64,000 nucleotides of DNA from Paracoccus sp. M683 (GCF_007096355.1 NZ_VKDF01000002.1:1-64000), one strand, 5' to 3'. Positions 36,884 through 46,506 are shown, numbered from the stretch's first letter. The notes: a model not told the origin generated them from the letters alone. A program made the numbers and translations.

Positions 36884-37570
36884 ATGCCTGGACTGAAAAA
36901 GATCCTGCTGGTCGACGACGAAGAGGACCTGCGCGAAGCTCTGGCCGAGCAACTGGTCGCCACCGATGATTTCGATGTGCTGGAAGCCGGCACCGGCGCC
37001 GAGGCTGTCGAGGCCACCAAGGGCAATATTTTCGACCTGGTGATCCTGGATGTGGGCCTGCCCGATACCGATGGGCGCGAGCTGTGCAAGAAGCTGCGCA
37101 AGCAGAACGTCAAATGCCCCATCGTGATGCTGACCGGCCATGATACCGATGCCGACACCATCCTCGGGCTGGATAGCGGCGCCAATGACTATATCACCAA
37201 GCCGTTCAAATTCCCGGTTCTGCTGGCCCGTCTGCGTGCGCAGTTCCGCACGCATGAACAGTCGGAGGACGCAATCTTCCAGCTTGGGCCCTATACGTTC
37301 AAGCCCTCGATGAAGATGCTGATCGACCAGAAGGATCGCAAGATCCGCCTGACCGAGAAGGAAACCAACATCCTGAAATTCCTGTATCGCGCACAGGATG
37401 GCGTGGTGCCGCGCGATATTCTGCTGCACGAGGTCTGGGGTTATAATGCGGGCGTGACCACGCATACGCTGGAAACCCATATCTATCGCCTGCGCCAGAA
37501 GATCGAGCCGGATCCCAGCAACGCCCGGCTGCTGGTCACCGAATCTGGCGGCTATCGCCTGGTCGCCTGA
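36884..37570 (+). CDS. OmpR/PhoB-family response regulator (orphan)
   Basis: 228 residues. Receiver domain with acidic pocket [13 protein letters not shown] and phospho-acceptor Asp in [16 protein letters not shown] (about residue 56), K in [10 protein letters not shown], then an OmpR winged-helix domain ([15 protein letters not shown] through [17 protein letters not shown]). AAAGGAGG precedes the ATG. No histidine kinase is adjacent. The N-terminus resembles CenR, the essential envelope regulator of alphaproteobacteria, but I do not assign that name with confidence. Confidence 0.92.
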   Translation: MPGLKKILLVDDEEDLREALAEQLVATDDFDVLEAGTGAEAVEATKGNIFDLVILDVGLPDTDGRELCKKLRKQNVKCPIVMLTGHDTDADTILGLDSGANDYITKPFKFPVLLARLRAQFRTHEQSEDAIFQLGPYTFKPSMKMLIDQKDRKIRLTEKETNILKFLYRAQDGVVPRDILLHEVWGYNAGVTTHTLETHIYRLRQKIEPDPSNARLLVTESGGYRLVA

Positions 37571-37592
37571 CCCTGTCGCACCATTCGATCTG

Positions 37593-37623
37593 CCCCGGCC
37601 CGGCCTGATGCGCCGGGCCGGGG
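37593..37623 (+). terminator. GC-rich hairpin after the response regulator
   Basis: Perfect 12-bp stem CCCCGGCCCGGC / GCCGGGCCGGGG with loop CTGATGC, 22 bases after the stop. Only a weak T-run (GGCTTTGG) follows, so termination may be inefficient or Rho-assisted. Confidence 0.7.
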
Positions 37624-37992
37624 CCTGGCTTTGGGCCATATCCTCTTGCCGCCAGCCACCATGGCCATAAATCGGCGGCCGTCCCCGGCTTCGGCCCCAT
37701 CTTTTCCAAGCCATTCATCCCATGCCAGAAAACACCGCAGCGTTGACAGGAAAACATCAGACGCAATTGGCAGGCCCCGGAAATTCTTTGATTTGGCGAA
37801 TGAATGGCAATGCGGCCCTTTGCCCGATATTTCGGCAGCAATAGCAAAAAAAATCCACCGCACTTCGTTCAATTGCTAAATATTAATATGCAGACCAAAT
37901 TTGCCTTTACCGGCTGATCGCACCGCCTTATCTTTCAGGATTATCGCACAACCTGCGGCAGAAGCGCTGCGATCCTGTCAAAGAGGCCCGGC
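37624..37992. other. AT-richer intergenic stretch
   Basis: No gene supported. From about 37780 the sequence is clearly richer in A and T than its surroundings, with a run of eight A (37846-37853) and the TTGCTAAATATTAATATG segment near 37875. It probably holds the promoter for the small gene at 37993. Open frames on the minus strand here carry no recognisable features. Confidence 0.4.
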
Positions 37993-38391
37993 ATGCCGAC
38001 CTTTGAGCTTAACGCCGACTGTTTTGGTGCCTTCGTCCTGCCGGTCGATTGCGCCGGCCCTGACGTCATGGCCAAAGTGACGGTGACCTCCGGGTTTTCC
38101 GGCACGATCATGGTGGACTGTCTGCCTGGCGGCAGGACGGAAGCGGTCAACCTGAACCTGCCCGCGGGCTGGAGCGTGTTGCAGATCCGGCGTGAGCAGA
38201 TCCAAGCCGAGCGGCCGGGATGCATGGATTTCGGCTATATCATCTATGATGACGAGGATATGCCGGTTGGCACCGTGTCGCTTCGCGCCGATCATCCGGG
38301 GGAAGACCTGCTGATCTGCTCGACGCCGGAAAGACTGACGGCAATGGCCGATCGCAACCGGCCTGTCGCAGCTGCGCGGCATGTCCGCTGA
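37993..38391 (+). CDS. Hypothetical protein
   Basis: 132 residues, not recognised. No signal peptide or membrane segment is apparent. It looks like a small soluble protein, acidic in the centre (DFGYIIYDDEDMPVG), with alternating hydrophobic strands (KVTVTSGFSGTIMVDC). AAAGAGG precedes the ATG. An overlapping minus-strand frame (37978-38382) exists but looks less protein-like. It stands alone after the AT-rich stretch. Confidence 0.55.
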   Translation: MPTFELNADCFGAFVLPVDCAGPDVMAKVTVTSGFSGTIMVDCLPGGRTEAVNLNLPAGWSVLQIRREQIQAERPGCMDFGYIIYDDEDMPVGTVSLRADHPGEDLLICSTPERLTAMADRNRPVAAARHVR

Positions 38392-38480
38392 TCACCGCAT
38401 CCGGCGGCCCTTGTCCGCCGCGCGATAGTGGTTGGCAGTTTGGGCTTGTGCGCCTCGTTCCGCCGGGCCACGCTGACGGC

Positions 38481-38771
38481 ATGCAACGTTTTTTTGGTAT
38501 CCTGCTTTTGATTGCCGCCCCGATCTTGCTGATCGGATCATTCCTTGCCTTTTTCTATCTGCTAGAGCTTGCCTGCGGCATGAACACCACCGGCTGTCAC
38601 CAGGCCACTGGCCAGCTTTATGCAGAAGCCATCACAAGCGGGGCGATTGCGATTTTGCTGGTGCCCATGGCTCTTGCAGCCGCGCTTGGCGCTTTGGGCT
38701 GGTGGTTGTTGCGCCGCAGCGCTGCAGATTCGATCCCGGTCCGCACCGCCGAGCCACCAGTGCGACACTGA
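38481..38771 (+). CDS. Small two-helix membrane protein, unknown
   Basis: 96 residues with two hydrophobic helices (FGILLLIAAPILLIGSFLAF and AIAILLVPMALAAALGALGW) separated by a loop with two cysteines (CGMNTTGC), which could form a disulphide. I do not recognise the family. The start at 38481 is an ATG directly before the first helix; a start at 38448 would add eleven residues. No clear ribosome binding site for either. Confidence 0.55.
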   Translation: MQRFFGILLLIAAPILLIGSFLAFFYLLELACGMNTTGCHQATGQLYAEAITSGAIAILLVPMALAAALGALGWWLLRRSAADSIPVRTAEPPVRH

Positions 38772-38895
38772 CGGCACGGTTCACGTTCCTGTCAGCGCGG
38801 CAATGCCGATCCGCATTCATTGGAACCGCATCAGCGCCGGGACGTTTCTGTCCTGAAGCCCAGTGGTCGGAGGATACGGCCACACCTCTTTCTCT

Positions 38896-38936
38896 GAAGC
38901 CCCGCGCATGACCTGCGCCGGGGCTTCGTCATTTTT
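38896..38936 (+). terminator. Hairpin terminator near the RTX gene end
   Basis: GAAGCCCC pairs with GGGGCTTC, and GCGC with GCGC inside, closing a short loop; TCATTTTT follows at 38929-38936. It would end plus-strand transcripts from the small membrane protein gene about 130 bases upstream. It also lies just past the RTX gene on the minus strand. Confidence 0.7.
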
Positions 38937-38969
38937 GCACCCATGGCGGCCAGGACCGTTTGATCGCGA

Positions 38970-39944
38970 TCAGAACAGGAAGTCGTTGGCCGCCAGATCG
39001 TCGATCGAGACATCGACAAGGCGAATGACATTGCCATTGCCGGCATTGATCAGCACGTCGCCATTGACCTCGGACAGGTGGTTGTTGCGCAGATCATTGA
39101 ACCCGGTGATCGCGCCGACATCGCGAAGGTCGATCCGCTCGCCGGCGACATCGGGGTCGAAATCCTGGATCGTGTCCTAGCCAAAGCGGCCGCTGAAGAC
39201 GAATACGTCGGCACCGTAACCGCCGATCAGCCGGTCGGCACCAAGCCCGCCATCCAGAACGTCGCGCCCGACGCCGCCGGCCAACAGGTCGCGCCCCATA
39301 CCGCCCGCCAGAAGGTCGCCACCCATGCCACCCCAAAGCTGATCGGCACCAAGGCCACCGGCCAGTTGATCGGCCCCAACACCGCCGCGGATGACATCGG
39401 CACCGGCCAGCCCTGACAGCCGGTCCGGCCCGCCCAACCCCAGCAGCAAATCATCGCCTTCATCGCCTTTGATGATATTGGCGACGGCTGTGCCGGTGAT
39501 GCGGAAACCGATGATGCCAACCACGCCTTCACCGGTCTGATATGGCAGCCCGTCCACGTTCACCAGAACCGTATCGCTGGTAAAGCTGAGGTTCCGGGCA
39601 GGGATTTCCAGCGTGTTCAGGGCGTCGATGACCTTGATCGAATGGATCCGCATCGACGGATCCTGCCGCAGCCCCAGAAGGGTGATGGCATAGCCGTTAA
39701 AGCCGGTCTCATCATCCACATCCGCGAACCAGCCGGAATTGCCGATCACCGTATAGCTGATCCGTGCGCCGGAAATATCCAGCTGCGCGGGCACGACATA
39801 ATAGGGATCGCCATTCAGGTCGTAATAGGCGGTATTGTCGAATTCAATCGCGTCATCGTCGATCTCTACCTGCGCGGTCCGTGCGGCCAGCGTATTGATG
39901 TCAGGTACAAGAATGCGCAAATGGACGTCCGTGCCTTCCAACAT
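38970..39944 (-). pseudogene. RTX calcium-binding protein gene interrupted by an in-frame amber codon
   Basis: The frame from ATG 39944 (AAGGGAA upstream) encodes a domain of about 160 residues, then about nine glycine-rich RTX nonapeptides (GGLGADQLW, GGMGRDLLA and similar), and is cut by TAG at 39177-39179 after FVFSGRFG. Beyond the TAG the same frame stays open for 68 codons: DTIQDFDPDVAGERIDLRD, then DVSIDDLAANDFLF and TGA at 38970-38972. This is the usual RTX tail that carries the type I secretion signal. The truncated product of 255 residues would lack it. Sequencing error or true mutation cannot be told apart here. No type I secretion genes are adjacent. Confidence 0.82.
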
Positions 39945-39974
39945 AGCAAATTCCCTTCGAAAACCGTTACATGA

Positions 39975-40949
39975 TCAGCCCCTTCCATGAGGCTGGTTCC
40001 AATCTATCTGCGGATTGATCGGAATGATACGATGAGGGTTAATCGTCGGGTGGCTGTAATGGTAATGCCGCACGATATGGTCGAAATCGACGGTGCCCGC
40101 CACACCCGGCCATTGATACAACTCTCGCGTCCAGCCCCACAGGTTCGGATATTCGCGCAGCCATTTGCGATTGCATTTGAAATGCGTGTGATAGACCGGG
40201 TCGAAACGCAATGCCGTGGTCAGCAGCCGCCAGTCGGCCTCGGTCACCCGGTCGCCGGTCAGATAGCGGCTGCGTGACAGCGTTTCCTCCAGCCAGTCGA
40301 GGCTGTCGAACAGTGGCCAGACCGCCTTGTCATAGGCATCCTGACTGGTCGCGAAGCCGGCCTTGTATACGCCATTGTTCACCGTGTCATAGATGCGCTG
40401 GTTCAACTGCTCGCATTCCTTGCGCAGGGAAGGCGGGTTGTAATCATCCTCGTTCCCGGTCAGGCCGTTGAAGGCGCTGTTGAACATACGGATGATATCG
40501 GCGCTTTCATTCGATACGATCGTGTCACGCTCGCGGTCCCACAGGACCGGAACCGTCACCCGCCCGCTGGCCTTGGGGTTGGCGCGCAGATAGATGTCGC
40601 GCAGAAAGGCCGAGCCGAACAGCTTGTCACCCGTCGCACCGGGAAAATCGGTGCGGAATTCCCACCCGTCCGACAGCATGTCGGGATGCACGATCGACAC
40701 GTCGATATGCGGGGTCAGCCCCTTGATCGCGCGAAAGATCAGCGTGCGATGCGCCCAGGGACAGGCCAGCGAGACATAAAGGTGATAGCGCCCGCTTTCG
40801 GCCTTGAACCCGCCTTCGCCACTTGGCCCGGCCGAGCCGTCCGCCGTGACCCAGTTTCGGTGACGCGCGCTGTCCCGCACGAAAGCGCCGCCTGACGCGC
40901 TGGTGTCATACCAGACATCGTGCCATTCACCGTCGACCAGTTGACCCAT
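39975..40949 (-). CDS. Glutathionyl-hydroquinone reductase (Xi-class GST)
   Basis: 324 residues. Catalytic motif CPWAHRTLIFRAIKGL (cysteine about 63) and the Xi-class context YHLYVSLACPWAH, DLYLRANPKASGRVTVPVLWD, NESADIIRMFNSAF, TEADWRLLTT. Reduces glutathionylated hydroquinones with release of oxidised glutathione. The start is ATG 40949 after GAGGATTGG. Upstream extension into the MFS gene is not credible. Lies 43 bases after the MFS gene and 30 bases before the RTX gene, all minus strand. Confidence 0.93.
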   Translation of the reverse strand: MGQLVDGEWHDVWYDTSASGGAFVRDSARHRNWVTADGSAGPSGEGGFKAESGRYHLYVSLACPWAHRTLIFRAIKGLTPHIDVSIVHPDMLSDGWEFRTDFPGATGDKLFGSAFLRDIYLRANPKASGRVTVPVLWDRERDTIVSNESADIIRMFNSAFNGLTGNEDDYNPPSLRKECEQLNQRIYDTVNNGVYKAGFATSQDAYDKAVWPLFDSLDWLEETLSRSRYLTGDRVTEADWRLLTTALRFDPVYHTHFKCNRKWLREYPNLWGWTRELYQWPGVAGTVDFDHIVRHYHYSHPTINPHRIIPINPQIDWNQPHGRG

Positions 40950-40992
40950 CCAATCCTCGCTAGCTTGCTTTCGTTCCCCCCGAACCTCGCGG

Positions 40993-42315
40993 TCAGGCGA
41001 TGGCCTGATCGCGCGTCTCGGTCCTGACCAGCAGCATAAGCGCCACGGCCGCCAGAACCAACAGCCCCGCAAAGGTGCCAATGGCCACGCCAAAGCCCTT
41101 GGCGATGATCGCGCCAAGCAGGCTGGGGGCAATGATGCCGCCAAGCCGCGCCACGGCGCTGGCCGTGCCCATGCCGGTGCCGCGCAGCGGTGTTGGGTAA
41201 AGTTCCGGCGTGAAGGCGTAAAGCGCGCCCCATGTGCCCAGCAGGGCAAAGCTCATCAGGATAAGCGAGACGGCGACCATGGCGGGCGATCCGGCGATGG
41301 TGAACAGGAAACAGCCCGCCGCGCTGGCCAGCAGAAACAGCGCCAGCGTGACCCGCCGGCCCCAGTTTTCCACACCCCAGGCCGCCAGCGCATAGCCCGG
41401 CACCTGCGCCAGCGCCAGAACCAGCAGGAAGCCATAGCCGCGCACGAAGCCGAACCCCTCGCCCGCCAGCTGGCCGGGCAACCAGATGAACACACCGTAA
41501 TAGGACAGCGAGACAAGGAACCAGACCGCCAGGATGCCAAGCGTCCGCGACCGCAGCGCCGGTGCAAAGATCGAACGCTCTGCCGCCGGATCATGGGGCG
41601 CCGCGACGATCCTTGTATCGCCGCCAAGGGGCTGTGCCCCGTTGGTGATCAGCACCCGGTTCATCACTGCACGCACCTCGTCCTGGCGGTCGTGGCGCAC
41701 CAGAAACATCGGCGATTCCGGCAGCCACAGCCGCAGCCAGAACCCGATCAGCGCCGGGATGGCGGCCACGGCAAAGATCCAGCGCCACGCCTCGGCCACG
41801 CCATTCACGCTGGCGATCCAGGCGGTCAGGGCGATGACGATGGTGCCGATGGCCCAGAACCCCTCCAGCCAGACCAGCCAGCGGCCCCGGTTCTTGGGCG
41901 GCAGGAACTCGGCCATCATGGCATAGTCGACGGGCAGCGTGCCGCCCACGGCCATGCCGGTGAGGAAGCGCAGGATGATCAGCACGTCCAGACTGGGCGA
42001 AAACGCCGCCGCAATGCCAAAGACCGCATCGGCGCCAACCGTCAGCAACAGCACCTTGCGGCGCCCGATCCGGTCGGCCAGCCGGCCAAACAGAAACGCG
42101 CCCACGAACATGCCCAGAAAGAACATCGTGCCGGTGGATTTGATCGCCTCGGGCACGGTCAGCCCATAGCTGGCGGCAATCGAGGGCGCGGAAAACCCGA
42201 CCGAGATCACCTGCATCGCATCCGCGGCCCAGACCAGCCCGAAGATCCCCAGCAGCCGCCACTGGAACCGGCCGGTTCCGCCGCGCGTCAGCGCCTCGTC
42301 GATTGTCAGGTCCAT
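40993..42315 (-). CDS. MFS transporter (sugar/organic-acid type)
   Basis: 440 residues, 12 predicted helices. MFS loop motifs GRLADRIGRRKVLLL and, in the second half, GVENWGRRVTLAL are clear, and LPVDYAMMAEFLPPKNRGRWL is typical of the sugar-porter/aromatic-acid-like group. Substrate unknown. The start ATG at 42315 follows AGAGGGCGG. The hydroquinone-reductase neighbour suggests, without proving, an aromatic compound. Confidence 0.85.
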   Translation of the reverse strand: MDLTIDEALTRGGTGRFQWRLLGIFGLVWAADAMQVISVGFSAPSIAASYGLTVPEAIKSTGTMFFLGMFVGAFLFGRLADRIGRRKVLLLTVGADAVFGIAAAFSPSLDVLIILRFLTGMAVGGTLPVDYAMMAEFLPPKNRGRWLVWLEGFWAIGTIVIALTAWIASVNGVAEAWRWIFAVAAIPALIGFWLRLWLPESPMFLVRHDRQDEVRAVMNRVLITNGAQPLGGDTRIVAAPHDPAAERSIFAPALRSRTLGILAVWFLVSLSYYGVFIWLPGQLAGEGFGFVRGYGFLLVLALAQVPGYALAAWGVENWGRRVTLALFLLASAAGCFLFTIAGSPAMVAVSLILMSFALLGTWGALYAFTPELYPTPLRGTGMGTASAVARLGGIIAPSLLGAIIAKGFGVAIGTFAGLLVLAAVALMLLVRTETRDQAIA

Positions 42316-42468
42316 GGCCGCCCTCTTTGCCCTTATGCTGCGCATGCATCCTGTATCGGGCAACCGCCGGCAGACAACGCCTTTTCTGGCGTTTCAGCGG
42401 TTTTTTGGCGGAACTCGACACGGCCAGCCGGCACGTTTACTGTCCCGCGCATCAGATCAAGAGGTCCC

Positions 42469-43254
42469 ATGTTCACGATTGCCACCTGGAACATCAACTC
42501 GGTCCGCCTGCGCGAGGCACTCGTCTGCCGCCTGCTGACCGAAGAAGCCCCTGACATTCTGTGCCTTCAGGAAATCAAGTCGCCGGTCGACAAGATGCCG
42601 GTCCAGGGCTTTGCCGATCTGGGTTACCGGCATGTCGTTGCACGGGGGCAAAAGGGCTATAACGGCGTGGCGATCCTGTCGCGCCTGCCGATCGAGGATG
42701 CGGGCGACCGCGACTATGCCGGGCTGGGCCATGCGCGACATGTGGCCGCGCGGCTGGAAAACGGGGTCACGATCCACAATTTCTATGTCCCGGCGGGCGG
42801 CGATATTCCCGACCGCGACCAGAACGAGAAATTCGGGCAGAAGCTGGATTTTCTGACCGAGATGCGTGACGTTTTCCATGCCGACAAGCCGCAGCGGTCG
42901 ATCATGGTGGGCGACCTGAACATCGCCCCGCGCGAGGATGACGTCTGGTCGCACAAGCAATTGCTGAAGATCGTCAGCCATACCCCCATCGAGGTCGACC
43001 ATCTGGACGCCGCGCAGGACGCCGGCAAATGGGTCGACATCACCCGGCAGGACATCCCCCAAGGCCTGCTTTACAGTTGGTGGTCCTATCGCGCGAAGGA
43101 TTGGGACGCGGCCGACAAGGGCCGGCGGCTGGATCATATCTGGGCCACGCCCGATATCGCCAATGCTGCGCATGGCAGCCGCATCCTGCGCCCGGTGCGC
43201 GGGTGGGAACAACCAAGTGACCATGTCCCCGTCCTTGCCAGCTTCGACCTGTAA
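42469..43254 (+). CDS. xthA: Exodeoxyribonuclease III
   Basis: 261 residues, EEP-family endonuclease/exonuclease for abasic-site repair. Metal and active-site motifs: ATWNINSVRLRE, CLQEIKSP, VGDLNIAP, RRLDHIWATPD and SDHVPVLASF. GAGGTCCC precedes ATG 42469. It is divergent from the MFS gene and 3 bases before the FAD oxidoreductase, so is probably the first gene of that operon. Confidence 0.95.
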   Translation: MFTIATWNINSVRLREALVCRLLTEEAPDILCLQEIKSPVDKMPVQGFADLGYRHVVARGQKGYNGVAILSRLPIEDAGDRDYAGLGHARHVAARLENGVTIHNFYVPAGGDIPDRDQNEKFGQKLDFLTEMRDVFHADKPQRSIMVGDLNIAPREDDVWSHKQLLKIVSHTPIEVDHLDAAQDAGKWVDITRQDIPQGLLYSWWSYRAKDWDAADKGRRLDHIWATPDIANAAHGSRILRPVRGWEQPSDHVPVLASFDL

Positions 43255-43257
43255 ACC

Positions 43258-44739
43258 ATGGGCAAGCTGACACGCCGCGCGCTGCTTCTGGGAACCGGCG
43301 CCGCCATCGGGGGCTGGGCTGCGACCCGGCTTGCCCCCTGGCATGACACGTTGGACGGGGTGCCACTGACCGGCCCCACGCCCGAGGGGATGCTGAACGA
43401 CGCCTCGCTGCTGTCGCCCACGCCCGTCGCCAAGCATATCGTCCTGACCGAGGATCCGGGCGAGGCGCTGATCGCCCGCCTGCGCGCCGAACTGGCCGAG
43501 GCGCGGGCGGCGAACCGCCCCCTGTGCCTGTCTGCCGCGCGGCATTCCATGGGCGGGCAATCCCTGCCGATGAATGGCACAGCGCTTGGCTGGGACAATG
43601 GCACCATCCAGATCGACAGCACGGCGCAGACCTATCTGGCGCCCGGCAATGCCCGCTGGTCGCAGATCATCAATGCGCTGGACCCGGCGGGCCTGTCACC
43701 CAAGGTCATGCAGTCCAACCATGATTTCGGCGTTGCGGCGACCTTCAGCGTCAATGCCCATGGCTGGCCGGTGCCGCATGGGCCGATGGGGTCCACGGTG
43801 CGCAGCCTGACGATGATGCTGCCCGATGGCCAGGTCGCCACCTGCTCGCGCAGCGAAAACCCCGATCTGTTCGGCATGGCCATGGGCGGCTATGGCCTGA
43901 TCGGGCTGATCCTGACGATGGAGGTCGAGGCCGCGCCGAACATGCGCGTCACGCCGACCTTCCAGCAGATGCCGGGGACCGGGTTGGCCGATGCCTTCAT
44001 GGCGGCGCTGGACGACCCGGCCGTTGGCATGGCCTATGGCCGGCTGTCGGTGGACCGGGCGCGGTTTCTGGACCAGGGGCTGATGATCGCCTATCGCCCC
44101 GATGCCGATCAGTCCGACCTGCCGCCTGCCGCCGGCTCGGGCTGGGTGTCGCGGGCGGCGGCGCATATCTATCGCGCGCAGCTGTATCGCGAGCCGATGA
44201 AGCGCCTGCGCTGGTGGACAGAAGCCAGCCTGAACCCGCGCCTTGGCGGCACATCCACCCGCAACAGCCTGATGAACGAACCCGTGGCGACACTGGACGA
44301 CGGCGACCCGACGCGGACCGACATCCTGCACGAATATTTCGTGGAACCGGCCCGCTGGTCCGATTTCATCGCCGTCTGCAAGGATGCGATCCCGCCCAGC
44401 TATCAGGAAATGCTGAACGTCACGATCCGCTATGTCGCGGCCGATCCTGACAGCTGGCTGGCCTATGCGCCCACGCCCCGGCTTGCGGCGGTCATGTCCT
44501 TCAGCCAGGAAATGTCCGAACGGTCCGAGGCCGACATGGCCCGCATGACCCGCGACCTGATCGACGGCATGGCCGGCATCGGCGGCAGCTATTACCTGCC
44601 CTATCGCCCCCACGCCACCATTGACCAGTTCGCGACTGTCTATCCTCGGGCTGCGGACTTTGCCGCTGCAAAGCGCGCACTGGACCCCAGCCTGACCCTG
44701 CGAAACGCCCTGTGGGACAATTATCTGAGGACGCTATGA
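43258..44739 (+). CDS. Tat-exported FAD-binding oxidoreductase
   Basis: 493 residues. N-terminal KLTRRALLLGTGAAIGG is a twin-arginine signal or anchor. The body has a vanillyl-alcohol-oxidase-type (FAD_binding_4) domain, with RHSMGGQSLPMNG and GGYGLIGLILTMEVE as the FAD contacts, followed by a D-arabinono-1,4-lactone-oxidase-like C-terminal half. It oxidises an unknown substrate in the periplasm. It overlaps the DUF4383-like gene (ATGA), which may anchor or accept electrons. Confidence 0.85.
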   Translation: MGKLTRRALLLGTGAAIGGWAATRLAPWHDTLDGVPLTGPTPEGMLNDASLLSPTPVAKHIVLTEDPGEALIARLRAELAEARAANRPLCLSAARHSMGGQSLPMNGTALGWDNGTIQIDSTAQTYLAPGNARWSQIINALDPAGLSPKVMQSNHDFGVAATFSVNAHGWPVPHGPMGSTVRSLTMMLPDGQVATCSRSENPDLFGMAMGGYGLIGLILTMEVEAAPNMRVTPTFQQMPGTGLADAFMAALDDPAVGMAYGRLSVDRARFLDQGLMIAYRPDADQSDLPPAAGSGWVSRAAAHIYRAQLYREPMKRLRWWTEASLNPRLGGTSTRNSLMNEPVATLDDGDPTRTDILHEYFVEPARWSDFIAVCKDAIPPSYQEMLNVTIRYVAADPDSWLAYAPTPRLAAVMSFSQEMSERSEADMARMTRDLIDGMAGIGGSYYLPYRPHATIDQFATVYPRAADFAAAKRALDPSLTLRNALWDNYLRTL

Positions 44740-45128
44740 GCTTTCATCAAAAGGTTGCCTTGTTTTATGCCGTCGCCCTGTTCGGTGCGGCAGCGATCAA
44801 TTACGTCCCCGGCCTGACCGACCCCGACGGGCTGGCCTTCGGCATCTTTGCGCTGGATATATTCGACGACCTGCTGCACCTGGCATCCGGGCTTTGGGCA
44901 CTGGCGGCGGCGCTGATTTCCGCCCGTGCGGCGCGGAACTTCCTGCTGATCTTTGGCGCGCTTTATCTGGCCGACGGTGCGATGGGTCTGGCGGTCGGGT
45001 CGGGCTATCTGGACCTTGGCATCATCAATAACGGCGTGCTTGACTTGCCCTTCGGCTTCAAGATCCTGGCCAATGCGCCCCATATCCTGCTGGGCGGCGG
45101 CGCCCTGCTGGCGGGGCTGCGGAAGTGA
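44736..45128 (+). CDS. DUF4383-like membrane protein
   Basis: 130 residues, four hydrophobic helices, with a histidine-bearing motif DDLLHLASGLWALAAAL in helix 2 and HILLGGGALLAG at the C-terminus. It resembles DUF4383, a small membrane family of unknown role. Start overlaps the oxidoreductase stop; its stop overlaps the next start. The histidines would suit a haem or quinone site, but this is inference. Confidence 0.75.
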   Translation: MSFHQKVALFYAVALFGAAAINYVPGLTDPDGLAFGIFALDIFDDLLHLASGLWALAAALISARAARNFLLIFGALYLADGAMGLAVGSGYLDLGIINNGVLDLPFGFKILANAPHILLGGGALLAGLRK

Positions 45129-46171
45129 GGTTCCTGTGGCGATGGCTGAAACGGCTGGCGCTGGCGCTGCTGGTCGTTGTTGTGCTGCTGGCCCTGCCGG
45201 TTATCCGAAACGAAACCATGTGTCGGGGCACGCCGCTGGCGCAGGATCACGCGCCCATCGTCGGCCAGACCCGCGATGAATCGCGGACTTTCACCACCTA
45301 TCCCGAATGGCATATCGTCCATGCCTATGCCGATTATGCCCGCGTCATCGCCAAGGATGACCCGCATGATTTCGGCTTTTTCACGGCGATGCGGGGCTTC
45401 TGGTCCTCGCTGTGCCCGCTGACCGAAATGGCCGATCAGCATGGCGGGTTCACCACCGAATCCAAGATGACGATCTATACCATCGGGGTCAGCTTTACCG
45501 CCGAACTGGCACTGAAGGCCGCCTATGAGGAAACGCTTGGCCGGGTGGCCACATGGATTCGCGGACCCGAACACAGCACGCTGGACCAGTTGTCAGCCCA
45601 GCAGGCGGCCGACTACGCCGCCTTCCTGCAACAGACGCCGTGGTACAAATGGGACTTCGCCGCCGACGCGCAGGCGCTGGACGATACAGCTACCGATGCC
45701 TTCCGCGACCGCGAGAGGCGGCTGGCGCTTGGGTTGGAATATCGCGCCAAGGCCGCCTATGCCGGCGTGATCGCCAATGCTGTCGCCGCCACCGGCACGG
45801 ACGAGCTGACATTGCGCGCGGTCGTCACCGGCATGACCGAGACGCAACTGACAGCCATCCCCGGCGTCACCGTCATCCAGCGCCGCCCCGAAGGATGGGA
45901 GATCGAGACGCCCCGCTATCGTGAACTGACGCAGATCCTTGCCCGGATCGCGCAGGATGGCGGGCAGATGGTGGAAATCGCCGGCAATGACGACATTTTG
46001 CTGACCGCAATCACCGATGGACCTGCCGATCTGGGCGCGATCTTTACGTTCCCCATGCAGGGCAGCGATCAGGTGCGGCATCTGGTCGTCGTCAAGGTGC
46101 CGGACCTGGCGGGCCGGCTGCGCGATCTGGCCGCCGGCGGCGCGCGGCTGGAACATATCCACGACTATTGA
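45125..46171 (+). CDS. Membrane-anchored protein of unknown function
   Basis: 348 residues with one N-terminal anchor (LALALLVVVVLLALPVI) and a large extracytoplasmic part. Notable motifs: FTTYPEWHIVHAYADYA, DDPHDFGFFTAMRGFWSSLC and LALKAAYEETLGR, full of histidines and aromatic residues. I do not recognise a named family. GTG at 45125 overlaps the previous stop (GTGA). The tight packing with a periplasmic FAD oxidoreductase suggests joint action at the membrane. Confidence 0.7.
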   Translation: MRFLWRWLKRLALALLVVVVLLALPVIRNETMCRGTPLAQDHAPIVGQTRDESRTFTTYPEWHIVHAYADYARVIAKDDPHDFGFFTAMRGFWSSLCPLTEMADQHGGFTTESKMTIYTIGVSFTAELALKAAYEETLGRVATWIRGPEHSTLDQLSAQQAADYAAFLQQTPWYKWDFAADAQALDDTATDAFRDRERRLALGLEYRAKAAYAGVIANAVAATGTDELTLRAVVTGMTETQLTAIPGVTVIQRRPEGWEIETPRYRELTQILARIAQDGGQMVEIAGNDDILLTAITDGPADLGAIFTFPMQGSDQVRHLVVVKVPDLAGRLRDLAAGGARLEHIHDY

Positions 46172-46446
46172 TGCGGCGCGTGGTGGCATATGCGCTGGCC
46201 GTGGCGCTTGGCTGGCTGGCGCTGATGGCGGGCGGCATGTTCATTCCGGGCGCGGCGCCCTCGGCGCTGGTGATCCTGCCCTCACCCGACCTGCTGGCGC
46301 GGCTGCCCGATGCCGGGCTGGTCCATGCCTCGCGCTGGACGGCCACGATCAACGGCGTGACGGCAGGCGACATCTATCAAAGCCGCGCCGGATGGCTGGT
46401 CCTGCCCGCGGGATTGCCACTTTGCATGGCCCTGCCCGACCGCTGA
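46171..46446 (+). CDS. Small membrane-anchored hypothetical protein
   Basis: 91 residues with a single N-terminal hydrophobic segment (VAYALAVALGWLALMAGG) then a short exported domain with one cysteine. Not recognised. ATG at 46171 shares its first base with the preceding stop (TGATG). Last gene of the xthA-oxidoreductase run. Confidence 0.6.
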   Translation: MRRVVAYALAVALGWLALMAGGMFIPGAAPSALVILPSPDLLARLPDAGLVHASRWTATINGVTAGDIYQSRAGWLVLPAGLPLCMALPDR

Positions 46447-46506
46447 CCTTGCAACCATCGGGGGCATAGCCCTATCTATGCGCAAACCCATGCGATGAGA
46501 GATGCG

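Noticed and set aside
35692-37185. Longer form of RibA starting at 37185
   Set aside because: The extension is antisense to the response regulator and has no RibB motif; ATG 36750 fits the family.
37978-38382. 134-codon minus-strand frame over the hypothetical gene at 37993
   Set aside because: The plus-strand frame has a better ribosome binding site and more protein-like residue pattern; only one can be real.
39177-39944. Treating the RTX gene as a complete 255-residue protein
   Set aside because: The frame beyond TAG continues with a typical RTX ending, so the short product is more likely a truncation.
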